Shown here piece by piece: positions 16,461 through 25,502 of a stretch of 48,997 nt of DNA. Numbering within the stretch: position 1 is the stretch's first letter; each line of letters starts with the position of its first letter. Made by a program: the position numbers and the translations under genes. The notes below the pieces were generated by a model. The model ran no database searches. It was not told where the DNA came from and was given only the letters and a program-made list of their open reading frames with translations. Source of the DNA: Hydrocarboniphaga sp. (GTDB taxonomy: Bacteria > Pseudomonadota > Gammaproteobacteria > Nevskiales > Nevskiaceae); NCBI RefSeq assembly GCF_028291725.1, contig NZ_JAQGNT010000078.1:1-48997 (forward strand). Direction: 5' to 3'.

Positions 16461-17582
16461 ATGATTGATTATCTGAAATATTACACAGCGACTTTATTGC
16501 TGGCGGCCGGTTTCGCCGGCTTTGCGCTCGGCGGCGATTGGGTGTGGCTGGGTTTCAGCACCTTCTTCGTCGTCACCTTCCTGGATTTCGTTCTGCCGCG
16601 CGATTTCAGCATGCGCAAAATGAACTCCTCATTCTGGGCCGCAATCCCGGTGTGGATCGGCTCGCTGGGCCCGGTCGCGATGTTCCTGGCCTTTGGCTGG
16701 CGCATGCATGTCGAAGAACTCAGCGGCCTGCAACTGCTCGGCGGCACCTTGAGCTGCGGCTGGCTCGCGCTGGTGCCCGGCATCGCGGCGCAGCACGAGA
16801 TGTTCCATGCGCGCGGCACCATCACCCGCACCGTCGGCCGCTATGCGCAGTTCACGCTGCTCGACGGCATGCGCGACATCGAACACGTGGTCTATCACCA
16901 CATCGACGTGTCGACACCTCACGATCTGAGTACCGCGCCGCGCGGCACCTCGATCTACAAGTTCACGCCGCGCGCCGTCTGGGGCACGATCAGCTACGCG
17001 CTGAAGGCCGAGAGCGAGGCGCTGCGCAAGCGCGGCCTGTCGGGCTGGAACTGGCGCCACCGCGTCTGGAAGATCGTCGCGCTTCAAATCATTTTCCAGA
17101 GCCTCATCTTCGCGATGGCCGGCTGGACGGGTGTGTTCTGCGTGATGTCGGCCATGGCGATCGCGAAAGTCTGGACCGAGTCCTTCAGCTACTTCCAGCA
17201 CTATGGTCAGACCCGCGTGCCGGGCACCTCGGTCGGCCGCCGCCATGTCTGGAATCACCTGGGTGCGATCACGCGCCTGGTCGGCTTCGAGCTGACCAAT
17301 CACGCCGACCACCACATGAACTCCTACCAGCCCTACTACAAGCTGGTGCCGCATCGCGAAGGCATCGAAATGCCGAGCGTGTTCGTGTGCTTCCTGGCCG
17401 CTTTGATTCCGCCGGTCTGGAACGAGTTCATCATCAAGCCGGCGCTGAAGCGCTGGGACATGGAATACGCAACGCCGGGCGAGCGCAAGCTGGCCCGGGA
17501 ACAGAACATCGCAGCCGGTTGGGACGACTGGTTCGATACCGCAGAGTCCTGGCCCAAGCAGGGCGCGCGTATCGGCATCTGA
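16461..17582 (+). CDS. AlkB/XylM-type membrane-bound di-iron monooxygenase
   Basis: 373 aa integral membrane hydroxylase with several hydrophobic segments (about 10-45, 55-80, 95-112, 205-235). The histidine motifs of the alkane/xylene hydroxylase family are complete: HEMFH (112-116), EHVVYHHIDVSTPHD (141-155), FQHYG with His247, and NHADHHMNSY (280-289). These ligate the di-iron site that inserts one O atom of O2 into an unactivated or benzylic C-H bond. Typical AlkB is about 400 aa; length and the VSTPHD variant are closer to XylM-like or divergent AlkB proteins. The start has GAGGAG upstream. It needs an electron donor; the XylA-type reductase at 332-1402 is a candidate. A strong terminator follows. 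Confidence 0.9.
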   Translation: MIDYLKYYTATLLLAAGFAGFALGGDWVWLGFSTFFVVTFLDFVLPRDFSMRKMNSSFWAAIPVWIGSLGPVAMFLAFGWRMHVEELSGLQLLGGTLSCGWLALVPGIAAQHEMFHARGTITRTVGRYAQFTLLDGMRDIEHVVYHHIDVSTPHDLSTAPRGTSIYKFTPRAVWGTISYALKAESEALRKRGLSGWNWRHRVWKIVALQIIFQSLIFAMAGWTGVFCVMSAMAIAKVWTESFSYFQHYGQTRVPGTSVGRRHVWNHLGAITRLVGFELTNHADHHMNSYQPYYKLVPHREGIEMPSVFVCFLAALIPPVWNEFIIKPALKRWDMEYATPGERKLAREQNIAAGWDDWFDTAESWPKQGARIGI

Positions 17583-17618
17583 GTTGTCGCAAGAGTTAGC
17601 CTTGTAGCTGTGAGCACG

Positions 17619-17644
17619 AAGGCCCCGGAAACGGGGCCTTTTTT
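17619..17644 (+). terminator. Rho-independent terminator after the alkB-like gene
   Basis: Stem AAGGCCCCG / CGGGGCCTT with loop GAAA and a T run, 36 bp after the stop codon. Confidence 0.93.
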
Positions 17645-17673
17645 ATGGTTTGGCAAAGTGGTCAATTCCGGAA

Positions 17674-17745
17674 CTGCGGGAGCGGGTCATACCCCGCGGC
17701 TGAGACCTTGCAGTGCACGGTCGCGGGCATGAGCCGCTCCTACAG
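17674..17745. repeat. REP-like hairpin, CTGTAGGAGCGG family (copy 3)
   Basis: Left arm CTGCGGGAGCGGGTCATAC, right arm GGGCATGAGCCGCTCCTACAG. Read on the minus strand its CTGTAG provides the last codon and the TAG stop of the acyl-CoA synthetase gene (17740-17742). Confidence 0.87.
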
Positions 17746-19305
17746 CTTGGCTTCGTCTGCCGCCAACTGATCCCGTAGCACTCGCTTCAGAAGCTTGCCG
17801 GCCGGCGACATCGGCAGCGCGTCGCGGAACACGATGGTCTTCGGCAGCTTGTAACCGGCGATGCGCTCACGGCAGTGCGCGACCAGATCGGCAGCGGCGA
17901 TATCCATGCCGGAAGCAAGCACGACCACCGCAGTCACCTTCTCGCCCCAGCGCAGATCGGGCAGCCCGATCACCGCGCACTGCAGCACCGCCGGATGCGT
18001 TTGCAGCGCCTGCTCGACTTCGGTCGAATACACATTCTCGCCGCCGGTGACGATCATGTCCTTCACCCGGTCGACGATGTAGATCAGGCCCTCGTCGTCC
18101 CGATAGGCGACGTCGCCGCTGCGATACCAGCCGTTCTGAAAAGCGGCCGCGGACGCTTCCGGCTGATTCCAGTAGCCCATGGCGGAGCCCGGCGTGCGCA
18201 CCAGCATTTCGCCGATGCGGCCGGTCGGCAGATCCGCACCCGACTCGTCGACGATGCGCACGTCGATCAGCGGCAGTGGCGTGCCGCAGGATTTGAGCTT
18301 CTGCGGATCGTCGATGCGATGCTGCTCGGGCCGCAGCAGGGTCGCCGCACCGCCGGTTTCGGTAGCGCCGTAGAACTGCATGAAGCGGCACTTCATTTCG
18401 GTGATCGCGCGCTGCAGCAGGCGGGCGCTGATCGGCGATCCGGCATACATCACCAGCCGTAACGAAGACAGATCGGTATTCGCACAATCCGGATGATCGA
18501 GCAGCATCTGGATCGCAGTCGGCACCATCGCGCAAACCGTCGGCCGGTCGCGCGCGATGCAGCGCAGCAGTTCGCCGATCTCCAGCATCGGCAGTACCGA
18601 CAAAGTCGAGCCGTTGTACAGGCACTGCAGCGACAGCCCGGTGCCGACCAGATGGAAGTTCGGCATCACCGTCAGCATCACGTCGGCGGCCGTCCACAGC
18701 AGCGCCGGCTCCAGGTGCTCGCTGAGGCGCATCAGGTTCAACGCCTGGTGCTGGATCTGCGCGCCCTTGGGTCTCCCGGTCGTGCCCGAGGTGTACATCA
18801 GCAGCGCGGTCTGGCGCGGATCGATCTCGACTTGCGGATCGCCGGCATCGAAGGCCGAGAACCAGACATCGAAAGGACTGCCGTCGCGCTTGCCCGGATC
18901 GAGCTCGATGAAGTTGACGGTGTTGGCGCAGCGCGGCGTGACCTGCCCGATCAGGGCTGCGAACTCGCGGTCATAGAACACCAGCGGCGCCTGCGAATCG
19001 TCGATGACCTGCGCCAGTTCCGACGGCGCCAGGCGCCAGTTCAGCGGCGACAGCGCATGGCCGCTCTTGCTGACGCCGAACAGGATTTCGAAATAGCGCG
19101 CGGAATTCTTGCCGAGAAATCCAACGTGTGAGCGCAGCGGCAGATCCAGATCGAGCAGGCCGTTGGCGATACGGTTGCTGTTCTCGTCCAGAACCTTGAA
19201 CGAGATCGACACCGAGGCGTCGTTGATCGCGATCTTGTCAGGCAAGGCGCGCGCCTGATAGCGCGGTATGTCGCCAAGCGCCTTGATATCAGCGTAGAGC
19301 CACAT
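17740..19305 (-). CDS. Acyl-CoA synthetase (AMP-forming), FadD-like
   Basis: 521 aa, normal length for the family. The P-loop is YTSGTTGRPK (171-180), then FYGATETGG, YRSGDVAY, DRVKDMIVTGGENVYS and the C-terminal SPAGKLLKR with the catalytic Lys. It turns a free acid into its CoA ester and is the third gene of a leftward set with two acyl-CoA dehydrogenases, a common pairing in degradation of side chains or cyclic acids. The start has AGGGGG upstream. It differs strongly from the other synthetase in the window (639 aa, with TGGTT instead of SGTTG), so the two probably act on different acids. The stop codon lies in a REP-like repeat. Confidence 0.93.
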   Translation of the reverse strand: MWLYADIKALGDIPRYQARALPDKIAINDASVSISFKVLDENSNRIANGLLDLDLPLRSHVGFLGKNSARYFEILFGVSKSGHALSPLNWRLAPSELAQVIDDSQAPLVFYDREFAALIGQVTPRCANTVNFIELDPGKRDGSPFDVWFSAFDAGDPQVEIDPRQTALLMYTSGTTGRPKGAQIQHQALNLMRLSEHLEPALLWTAADVMLTVMPNFHLVGTGLSLQCLYNGSTLSVLPMLEIGELLRCIARDRPTVCAMVPTAIQMLLDHPDCANTDLSSLRLVMYAGSPISARLLQRAITEMKCRFMQFYGATETGGAATLLRPEQHRIDDPQKLKSCGTPLPLIDVRIVDESGADLPTGRIGEMLVRTPGSAMGYWNQPEASAAAFQNGWYRSGDVAYRDDEGLIYIVDRVKDMIVTGGENVYSTEVEQALQTHPAVLQCAVIGLPDLRWGEKVTAVVVLASGMDIAAADLVAHCRERIAGYKLPKTIVFRDALPMSPAGKLLKRVLRDQLAADEAKL

Positions 19306-19383
19306 GCTGCCCCCTGCTATTGGACAACCGCCAGGTGACCGCGGCGAACGACGCGGAAGCCCGCGCCGCCCGCCGATGAAGCA

Positions 19384-20601
19384 TCAGCTATTGACCTGCA
19401 GCTTGCCTTCCGGAAGTTTGGCGACGACCAGCGACTCGGTCTTGTTGCGGCTGTTCACGTCGCGAAACAGCGAGCGGCCGATGATGTGCTTCATGATCTC
19501 GATCGAACCGCCAGCGATCTTGACGATACGGGCATCCGCGAACGCGCGCGCGATCGGGTATTCCCACATGTAGCCCCAGCCGCCGAACAGCTGCAGGCAC
19601 TCATCGGTGACCTTGCAGTGCAGGTTCGACAGCCACATCTTCGCCATCGCGGCGTCGACTTCGTCGAGCTTCCCTTCCATGAATTTCTTGATGCAGTGAT
19701 CGGTGAAGACGCGGCCGATCACCGCCTCGGTCGCAAGCTCGGCGAGCTTGAACTGGGTATTCTGGAATTCACCGATGGTGCGGCCGAAAGCCTTGCGATT
19801 ACCGGTGTATTCGACGGTCAGATCGACCAGATGCTCAGACACCGTCGCCGACCGGATCGCCTGCGCGAGACGCTCCTGCGCCAGCTTGGTCATCATCAGC
19901 TGGAAGCCTTCGCCTTCCTTGCCGAGCATGCAGTTGGCGGGCACGCGCATGTTGTCGAAGAACAGCTCCGAGGTGTCCTGCGCCTTCAGGCCGAGCTTCG
20001 CCAGGTTCTTGCCGCGCTTGAAGCCCGGCGTCGAGGTGTCGACCAGGAACAGGGTGATGCCCTTGCCGCCGGTGACGCTGTCGGTCTTGGTTGCCAGCAC
20101 CAGCACGTCGCAGAGCTGGCCGTTGGATATGAAGACCTTCTGGCCGCTGATGACGTAGTCGTCACCGTCGCGTACCGCGCGCGTGCGGATGTTGCGCAGA
20201 TCCGAGCCGGCATGCGGCTCGGTCATGCCGAGCGAGCCGATCGCGGTGCCGTCGACCATCTTCGGCAACCAGTGCTTTTTCTGCTCTTCGGTGCCGAAGG
20301 ACTTCACGTACGTGGACACCAGATCGCAATGGATCAGGAAACCCGGGCCGGTGAAGCCGCTGCGCGCCATCTCCTCGAACACGACGACGTCAAACAGGTA
20401 GTCGAGACCCAGACCGCCGTATTCCTCGGGAATCGTGCAGCACAGCAATCCCGCTGCGCCGGCTTTCAGCCACAGCTCGCGCGGCACGATGCCGTCTTCT
20501 TCCCACTGCGCGTGATAAGGGGCGATTTCCTTATCGATGAACTTGCGCACGGAATCACGAAACATCTCGTGATCTTCCTGAAACAAATTGCGTTCGAACA
20601 T
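19384..20601 (-). CDS. Acyl-CoA dehydrogenase, long-chain/isovaleryl-like active-site type
   Basis: 405 aa FAD enzyme forming the 2,3-double bond of acyl-CoA. Motifs: MTEPHAGSD (126-134), GQKVFISNG, RKAFG and the C-terminal LFGGWGYMWEYPIAR. At the place of the usual catalytic Glu (YEGTNEI) it reads IAGGSIEI, so the base is probably Glu243 in helix G (LAQERL), as in long-chain and isovaleryl-CoA dehydrogenases. That position is often linked to branched or bulky substrates. The start has CTGGAG upstream. It lies between the second dehydrogenase and the synthetase, and an operator-like site is found 45 bp upstream of the start. Confidence 0.92.
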   Translation of the reverse strand: MFERNLFQEDHEMFRDSVRKFIDKEIAPYHAQWEEDGIVPRELWLKAGAAGLLCCTIPEEYGGLGLDYLFDVVVFEEMARSGFTGPGFLIHCDLVSTYVKSFGTEEQKKHWLPKMVDGTAIGSLGMTEPHAGSDLRNIRTRAVRDGDDYVISGQKVFISNGQLCDVLVLATKTDSVTGGKGITLFLVDTSTPGFKRGKNLAKLGLKAQDTSELFFDNMRVPANCMLGKEGEGFQLMMTKLAQERLAQAIRSATVSEHLVDLTVEYTGNRKAFGRTIGEFQNTQFKLAELATEAVIGRVFTDHCIKKFMEGKLDEVDAAMAKMWLSNLHCKVTDECLQLFGGWGYMWEYPIARAFADARIVKIAGGSIEIMKHIIGRSLFRDVNSRNKTESLVVAKLPEGKLQVNS

Positions 20602-20645
20602 CAGCGACTCCAGCTGCTGGGCGGCTGTTCGCCACCATTTATTTT

Positions 20646-20659
20646 GTATGAAGCCATAT
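20646..20659 (+). promoter_or_regulatory. Operator-like site GTAT-N4-CC-ATAC (1 mismatch), acyl-CoA dehydrogenase 1
   Basis: GTATGAAGCCATAT in the 131-bp gap between the two acyl-CoA dehydrogenase genes. It suggests an internal promoter for the downstream pair. Confidence 0.55.
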
Positions 20660-20732
20660 TACTTTAATCACGCCGCTTCAATGGACTTTTCCCCATCCAG
20701 CCACGCTTTCCGGCGCAGCTGCACTACAAGAC

Positions 20733-21899
20733 TCAGTACGACTTCGGCTGGTCCAGTACCTTCTCCGCGATAAAACTCATGATCATCTGCTCGGTCACCG
20801 GCGCGATCCGGGTAACGGTGACTTCGCGCAGCAGGCGTTCGACGTGATACTCCTTGGCGTAACCAAAACCGCCCAGGGTCAGCACCGCCTGCAGGCAGGC
20901 GTCGTAACCGGCACGCGCGCCGAGGAACTTGCCGGCGTTGGCTTCGGCGCCGCAGGGCTGATGCTGGTCGTACAGCCAGGCCGCCTTCGACACCATCAGA
21001 TAAGCCGCCTCCAGATTCATCCACTTCTCCGCGAGCGGATGCTGGATGCCCTGATTCATGCCGATCGGGCGATCGAATACGATGCGCTCACGCGCGTACT
21101 TGGAGGCACGGCGCAAGGCATCCTGGCCGATGCCGACGGCCTCGACGCCGATCAGCACCCGCTCGGGATTCAGGCTGTGCAGGATGTAGCTGAAACCCTT
21201 GCCCTCTTCGCCGATCAGGTCCGAGTCGGGGATGAACAGGCCGTCGATGAAGATCGAATTCGAATCGACCGCCTTGCGGCCCATCTTCGGAATCTTCTTG
21301 ACCTCGATCTTGGAGCGATCCAGATCCGTATAGAAAATGCTGATGCCGTCGGTGGGCTTCTTGCAGTCTTCGATCTTGGTAGTGCGCGTCAGCAACATGA
21401 TCTTGTTGGCGACCTGCGCGGTGGACGTCCACACCTTCTGGCCGTGCACGATGTAGCCGCCTGGCACTTTCTGCGCGAATGTCTTGATCGCGGTCGTGTT
21501 CAGACCGGCGTTGGGCTCGGTGACGCCGAAGCAGCACTGGTCCTGTCCGGCGACCAGGCGCGGAATCCAGCGCGCCTTCTGATCGGGTGTGCCGAACACC
21601 ACGATCGGATGCGGGCCGAACAGGTTGATGTGCACGGTCGAGGTGGCGGCCATGCCGCCGCCGTGGCTGGCGACCTCGTGCATCATCACCATCGCCTCGG
21701 TCACGCCGAGGCCGGAGCCGCCGTATTCCTCGGGCATGGTCAGGCCGAGCCAGCCTCCATCGGCCATCGCACGATGGAACTCTCGTGGGAATACGCCGTC
21801 GTCGTCACGTGCCAGCCAGTAATCGTCGGTAAACGAGCGCACCACGCTGCCGACACCTTCGCGAATCGCCTGGTGATCGGGATTAACTGAAAAGTCCAT
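20733..21899 (-). CDS. Acyl-CoA dehydrogenase (second)
   Basis: 388 aa from the ATG at 21899, chosen for its TTGGAG ribosome site and because MDFSVNPDHQAIREGV is a typical family N-terminus; longer versions add an unlikely leader. Motifs: VTEPNAGLNTT, GQKVWTSTA, GEEGKGFSYIL, RIVFDRPIGMNQ and LGGFGYAKEYHVERLLRE. The usual C-terminal Glu motif is replaced by RIAPVTEQMI, so a Glu in LNPERV would be the candidate base. The protein family is often seen in degradation of cyclic, terpenoid or steroid acids, but the substrate is open. First gene of the leftward dehydrogenase/synthetase set, with an operator-like site upstream. Confidence 0.92.
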   Translation of the reverse strand: MDFSVNPDHQAIREGVGSVVRSFTDDYWLARDDDGVFPREFHRAMADGGWLGLTMPEEYGGSGLGVTEAMVMMHEVASHGGGMAATSTVHINLFGPHPIVVFGTPDQKARWIPRLVAGQDQCCFGVTEPNAGLNTTAIKTFAQKVPGGYIVHGQKVWTSTAQVANKIMLLTRTTKIEDCKKPTDGISIFYTDLDRSKIEVKKIPKMGRKAVDSNSIFIDGLFIPDSDLIGEEGKGFSYILHSLNPERVLIGVEAVGIGQDALRRASKYARERIVFDRPIGMNQGIQHPLAEKWMNLEAAYLMVSKAAWLYDQHQPCGAEANAGKFLGARAGYDACLQAVLTLGGFGYAKEYHVERLLREVTVTRIAPVTEQMIMSFIAEKVLDQPKSY

Positions 21900-22061
21900 C
21901 AATGACTCCAAGCACGCACAAAAAAGACAATCGGTCCGGAGCTTTTCCATCTCTCCGCGGCTCTGGCCGCGACTCTGGCCATGCACGGTCGCCGCGTCAG
22001 CCTGTGTGTTGTCCGGCAGCTGATCGCGGCGCCCCGCTCCTCCCAGAACAGCAGGTCTTTA

Positions 22062-22075
22062 GTAAGTTACCATAC
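22062..22075 (+). promoter_or_regulatory. Operator-like site GTAT-N4-CC-ATAC (1 mismatch), acyl-CoA dehydrogenase 2
   Basis: GTAAGTTACCATAC, 163 bp upstream of the dehydrogenase start and immediately after the stop of the lipid operon. Confidence 0.55.
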
Positions 22076-22076
22076 T

Positions 22077-22958
22077 TTATGTTGGCGTCACACTCCGTTT
22101 TGCGACTTTCTGCCTGCGGATCGGGATATGCGTTTCCAGCCATTCCCGCAGGTCTTGCAGCACACGTGCACGGTCGGCCGGCAGTTCGTTGAAGATCTCG
22201 TGGTAGAGGCCTTCGTAGATCAGCAGGGTTTTGTCCGCCGAGCCGAGTTTGGCGATCACCTTGCGGCTGCCGGACAGACCGGCCAGCTTGTCGGCGCTGC
22301 CGTGCTGGATCAGCAGTGGCAGCTTCAGTTTCTTCAGGTGCCTGGGCAGGTACTCGACGAGTCGAACGATCTCGGCGAGCGTGCCAGCCGGCACCTTGCC
22401 GTGTGCCGTCAGCGGATCGGCCTCGTAAGCGGCGGCGGCCTGCGGATCGCGGCTGACGATACTCGGATCGATGGCGAACAGGCCGAGGCGCGGCGCCACG
22501 CGCGCCAGCAGCTTGGCGATCGGCCCGATCAGCGGTGGCGCACCGTCGAGCGCGACTGCCGGCGCCGACAGCATCAGGCCGTCGAGCTTGTTCTGGTGGC
22601 CGAGCGCATACGCCAGCGACAGCGTGCCGCCCATGCTGTGGCCGAGCAGGAACAGTGGCTTGCCGCGCTGCTGGCTACGTGCGAGTTCGACGACGGAATC
22701 CATGTCGGCGACCGCGTTCTGCCAGCGGTCGACCAAGGCGCGAGATCCGCCGGAGCGGCCGTGCCCGCGATGATCCAGCGCGTAGACCGCGCAACCGGCC
22801 TTGACCAGCATCGCGGCGACATGCTCATAGCGGCCGCTGTGTTCACCGAGCCCGTGCACCATCACCACGGCCGCATTCGCAGCCCCGGCCGGCAGCCAGC
22901 TTTGCTGAAAGATTTCGACACGGCCGCGGCCGACGAACATGCCCTCGCGGTGCTTCAT
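22077..22958 (-). CDS. Monoacylglycerol lipase-like alpha/beta hydrolase
   Basis: 293 aa serine hydrolase of the monoglyceride lipase/lysophospholipase group: VHGLGEHSGRY oxyanion block, DHRGHGRSGG, nucleophile Ser108 in GHSMGG, Asp in HGSADKLAG and His in GLYHEIFNE. It would release fatty acid from mono- or lysolipids. The start overlaps the WS/DGAT stop (ATGA) and has AGGAAGG upstream. It is the last gene of the lipid operon, so synthesis and turnover of neutral lipid appear co-expressed. Confidence 0.9.
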   Translation of the reverse strand: MKHREGMFVGRGRVEIFQQSWLPAGAANAAVVMVHGLGEHSGRYEHVAAMLVKAGCAVYALDHRGHGRSGGSRALVDRWQNAVADMDSVVELARSQQRGKPLFLLGHSMGGTLSLAYALGHQNKLDGLMLSAPAVALDGAPPLIGPIAKLLARVAPRLGLFAIDPSIVSRDPQAAAAYEADPLTAHGKVPAGTLAEIVRLVEYLPRHLKKLKLPLLIQHGSADKLAGLSGSRKVIAKLGSADKTLLIYEGLYHEIFNELPADRARVLQDLREWLETHIPIRRQKVAKRSVTPT

Positions 22959-24448
22959 GCTACGGCCTTCCTGCGGCTTTTTTTCGCGGCGACTTTCTTC
23001 ACTGTGGCGGCGGCGGCGGGCTCGGTGACGCCGGCCAGCGCGACCATTTCTAGCAGACCCTCGCGCAGGCACTGGGTCAGCAACTCCGGCTCCGTCACCG
23101 CGGCGCGGTCGCTGTTGATGCCGATGCAGGCGCGGCCGCTATGGGTAATCATCGTGATCATCATTCCGCAGCCCGGGACTGGCGCGAACGGCCAGAAATG
23201 CGTGACCTGGGCGCCGGCCATGTATACCGGCTCGGCGATGCCGGGGATGTTGCTGATCTGCGCGTCCTGCGCCATGAACATGTCGGCGGTGAGCTTGACC
23301 AGGGTGCCGATCGGCAGCCGCACCAGCACCGGCATCAAGCGCACCATGATGTCGAGCGCCGGCTCCTTGCGAATCTCGCCGACGAAGGCCTGGATGTGGC
23401 GCACTCGCGCGATCGGATCGAGTTCGCCGACCGGCGCCGCATATTGCGAGCCGGCAAATTTATTGCCGCCGGGCGGATCGCCCTCTTTGCGCAGGCTGAT
23501 CGGAAAGCCGATCGGAACCTGCCGCAGGTTCACGCCCATGGCTTCGTGATACCGGCGGAAGCCACCGATCAGGCCGGCCAGGAACACGTCGTTGATCGAG
23601 CCGGCGGCGGCGCGCGCGGCCCGCTTCAGATCCTGAACCGGCAGTTCGATCGCGTCGAAACGCCACGACAGGCTGCGGCGCTTGAACAGCGGCGAGCCGG
23701 CGACCGGGCGCGCGGTCAACATGCGTCTGGCCGAGTCCGCATATTCGGCCGCCTTCTGCGACGCGCCCGGTGCGCGCGCCCAGCGGCTCAGCGACTGCAG
23801 CACCGAACCGACGCCGCCGGCGGCCTCCTGCGGCAACGCCAGCACGCGATTGCGCGCGAGTTCGCCGGCGGTCAACGCGTGGCGGCGACGTCCGGTCGGC
23901 GCGCGCTCCGCGGCCGGCGGCGGCGCGCGATCACGCCGCAATACGCGGCTCAGCAACTGGATCACGCCCATGCCATCGGAGGTCGCGTGATGCAGCTTCA
24001 GCACATAGGCGGCGCGGCCGCCGTCCATGCCTTCGATCAAGGTGCCTTCCCAGGGCGAGCGAGCGCGATCGAACGGCGTCATCGCCAGTGTCTGCGCCAG
24101 ATCGAACATCTGCCGCTCGCTGCCCGGCTCGGGCAGACGCACGCGGCGCAGGTGATAGTCGAGATGGAAATCGGCATCGTCGACCCAGGTCGGAGCGCCG
24201 AGACCGAAGGCCGGCTCGACCACACGCTGACGGAAACGCGGCACCGTATTGATCAGCCATTGATGGCCCTGGTAGAAACGATCCCAGTCCGGCGCATGAT
24301 CCAGAAAGAACACCGACGTCGTCGTCGAGCGCAGCCGCGGATCGACTTCGGCACGCCACATCAGCGACTCGAAGGCGCTCATCTGATTCGGGCCGCCCCA
24401 GCGACTCAGTTCATCCAGGACTTCGGGTTCTAGATCCAGACGATTCAT
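22955..24448 (-). CDS. Wax ester synthase / diacylglycerol acyltransferase (WS/DGAT)
   Basis: 497 aa. The active-site motif HHATSDG lies at 153-159, with SPWEG at 131-135 and the C-terminal ISNIPG plus INSD blocks of the bacterial bifunctional enzyme. It esterifies acyl-CoA to diacylglycerol or a long-chain alcohol, making storage triacylglycerol or wax ester at the membrane. The start at 24448 was chosen for the typical N-terminus and GAGG upstream. The C-terminus is a Lys/Arg/Ala tail (VKKVAAKKSRRKAVA) that could bind membrane or nucleic acid. Position between GpsA and the lipase, after two glycerolipid acyltransferases, favours the triacylglycerol role. Confidence 0.93.
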   Translation of the reverse strand: MNRLDLEPEVLDELSRWGGPNQMSAFESLMWRAEVDPRLRSTTTSVFFLDHAPDWDRFYQGHQWLINTVPRFRQRVVEPAFGLGAPTWVDDADFHLDYHLRRVRLPEPGSERQMFDLAQTLAMTPFDRARSPWEGTLIEGMDGGRAAYVLKLHHATSDGMGVIQLLSRVLRRDRAPPPAAERAPTGRRRHALTAGELARNRVLALPQEAAGGVGSVLQSLSRWARAPGASQKAAEYADSARRMLTARPVAGSPLFKRRSLSWRFDAIELPVQDLKRAARAAAGSINDVFLAGLIGGFRRYHEAMGVNLRQVPIGFPISLRKEGDPPGGNKFAGSQYAAPVGELDPIARVRHIQAFVGEIRKEPALDIMVRLMPVLVRLPIGTLVKLTADMFMAQDAQISNIPGIAEPVYMAGAQVTHFWPFAPVPGCGMMITMITHSGRACIGINSDRAAVTEPELLTQCLREGLLEMVALAGVTEPAAAATVKKVAAKKSRRKAVA

Positions 24449-24494
24449 CTGACGGCCTCGGGTAACTTCGATAAAGGGAGATGGATACTGCCGC

Positions 24495-25502
24495 TCATGC
24501 GGCTTCGCCTTCGGAGCCCGGCGAGATGCGCCGCAGCCCGGCGAAGGCTTCGATAGCCGTATGCCGTCCACGAATCACCGCGTCGACTTCTTCGGCGATC
24601 GGCATCGACACGCGGTACTGCGCGGCCAGTTCCATGACCACGGCGCTGGTCTTGATGCCTTCGGCGACCATGCGCATCGACGCGACGATGTCGGCCGTGC
24701 TCTCGCCGCGCGCGAGCCGCTCGCCGACCTGACGATTGCGCGACAGCGGGCTGGTGCAAGTGGTCAGCAGGTCGCCGAGCCCGGTGAGGCCGGCGAAAGT
24801 CTCGGGCCGACCGCCGAGCGCAGTGCCCAGCCGCATCATTTCGGCAAGGCCGCGCGTGATCACCAGCGAGCGGGTGTTGTGGCCGACGCCGAGTCCGTCG
24901 GCCATGCCGGCGGAAATCGCGATCACGTTCTTCAGCGGCCCGCCGAGTTCGCAGCCGATCACGTCGGTATTGGTATAGGCACGGAATACACGCGCGCCGA
25001 ACAAGGGCTGCAGCGAGCGCGCGATCTGCTCGTCGGGCATCGCGATCACCGCCGCGGCCGCCAGGCCCTGCAGCACTTCTTTCGCGATGTTCGGGCCGGC
25101 GAGCAGGCCGGCCGGATGGCCGGGCATTTCTTCGTGGATGATCTGCGTCATCCGCCGATGGGTGTTCTGCTCCAGGCCTTTTGCGAGGCTGATGACCGGC
25201 ACCCAGGGACGAATGTCTGGCACCGCGTCGCGCAAGGTCTGGCGGAAACAATGCGAGGGCACGCCCATCACCAGCACATCGCAGTTGGCGACCGCTTCGG
25301 CCAGCGAACTGGTCGCGCGCAGGGCCGGATGCAGCGGCAGGTCGCCGAGATACCGATGGCAGCGATGCTCGCGATTGATCTCGTCGGCAACGTCCTCGCG
25401 CCGCGCCCAGATCAGCGCCTGGGTGTTCGCCGCCGCCAGCGACGCCACCGTCGTGCCCCAGGAACCGGCACCGAGCACGCAGACCCGCACCGGCCGGCTC
25501 AC
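24495..25502 (-). CDS. gpsA: Glycerol-3-phosphate dehydrogenase [NAD(P)+]
   Basis: 335 aa. Makes sn-glycerol-3-phosphate from dihydroxyacetone phosphate, the backbone for PlsB. The nucleotide loop [10 protein letters not shown] begins at residue 9, followed by [27 protein letters not shown] with the catalytic Lys, and GLGDLLTTC. The GTG at 25502 is preferred: GGAGA lies 8 bp upstream, it overlaps the previous stop (GTGA), and the Rossmann loop then sits at the normal distance. Having gpsA inside an operon with plsB, plsC and WS/DGAT is unusual, since it is mostly found near secB or other housekeeping genes. Confidence 0.93.
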   Translation of the reverse strand: MSRPVRVCVLGAGSWGTTVASLAAANTQALIWARREDVADEINREHRCHRYLGDLPLHPALRATSSLAEAVANCDVLVMGVPSHCFRQTLRDAVPDIRPWVPVISLAKGLEQNTHRRMTQIIHEEMPGHPAGLLAGPNIAKEVLQGLAAAAVIAMPDEQIARSLQPLFGARVFRAYTNTDVIGCELGGPLKNVIAISAGMADGLGVGHNTRSLVITRGLAEMMRLGTALGGRPETFAGLTGLGDLLTTCTSPLSRNRQVGERLARGESTADIVASMRMVAEGIKTSAVVMELAAQYRVSMPIAEEVDAVIRGRHTAIEAFAGLRRISPGSEGEAA

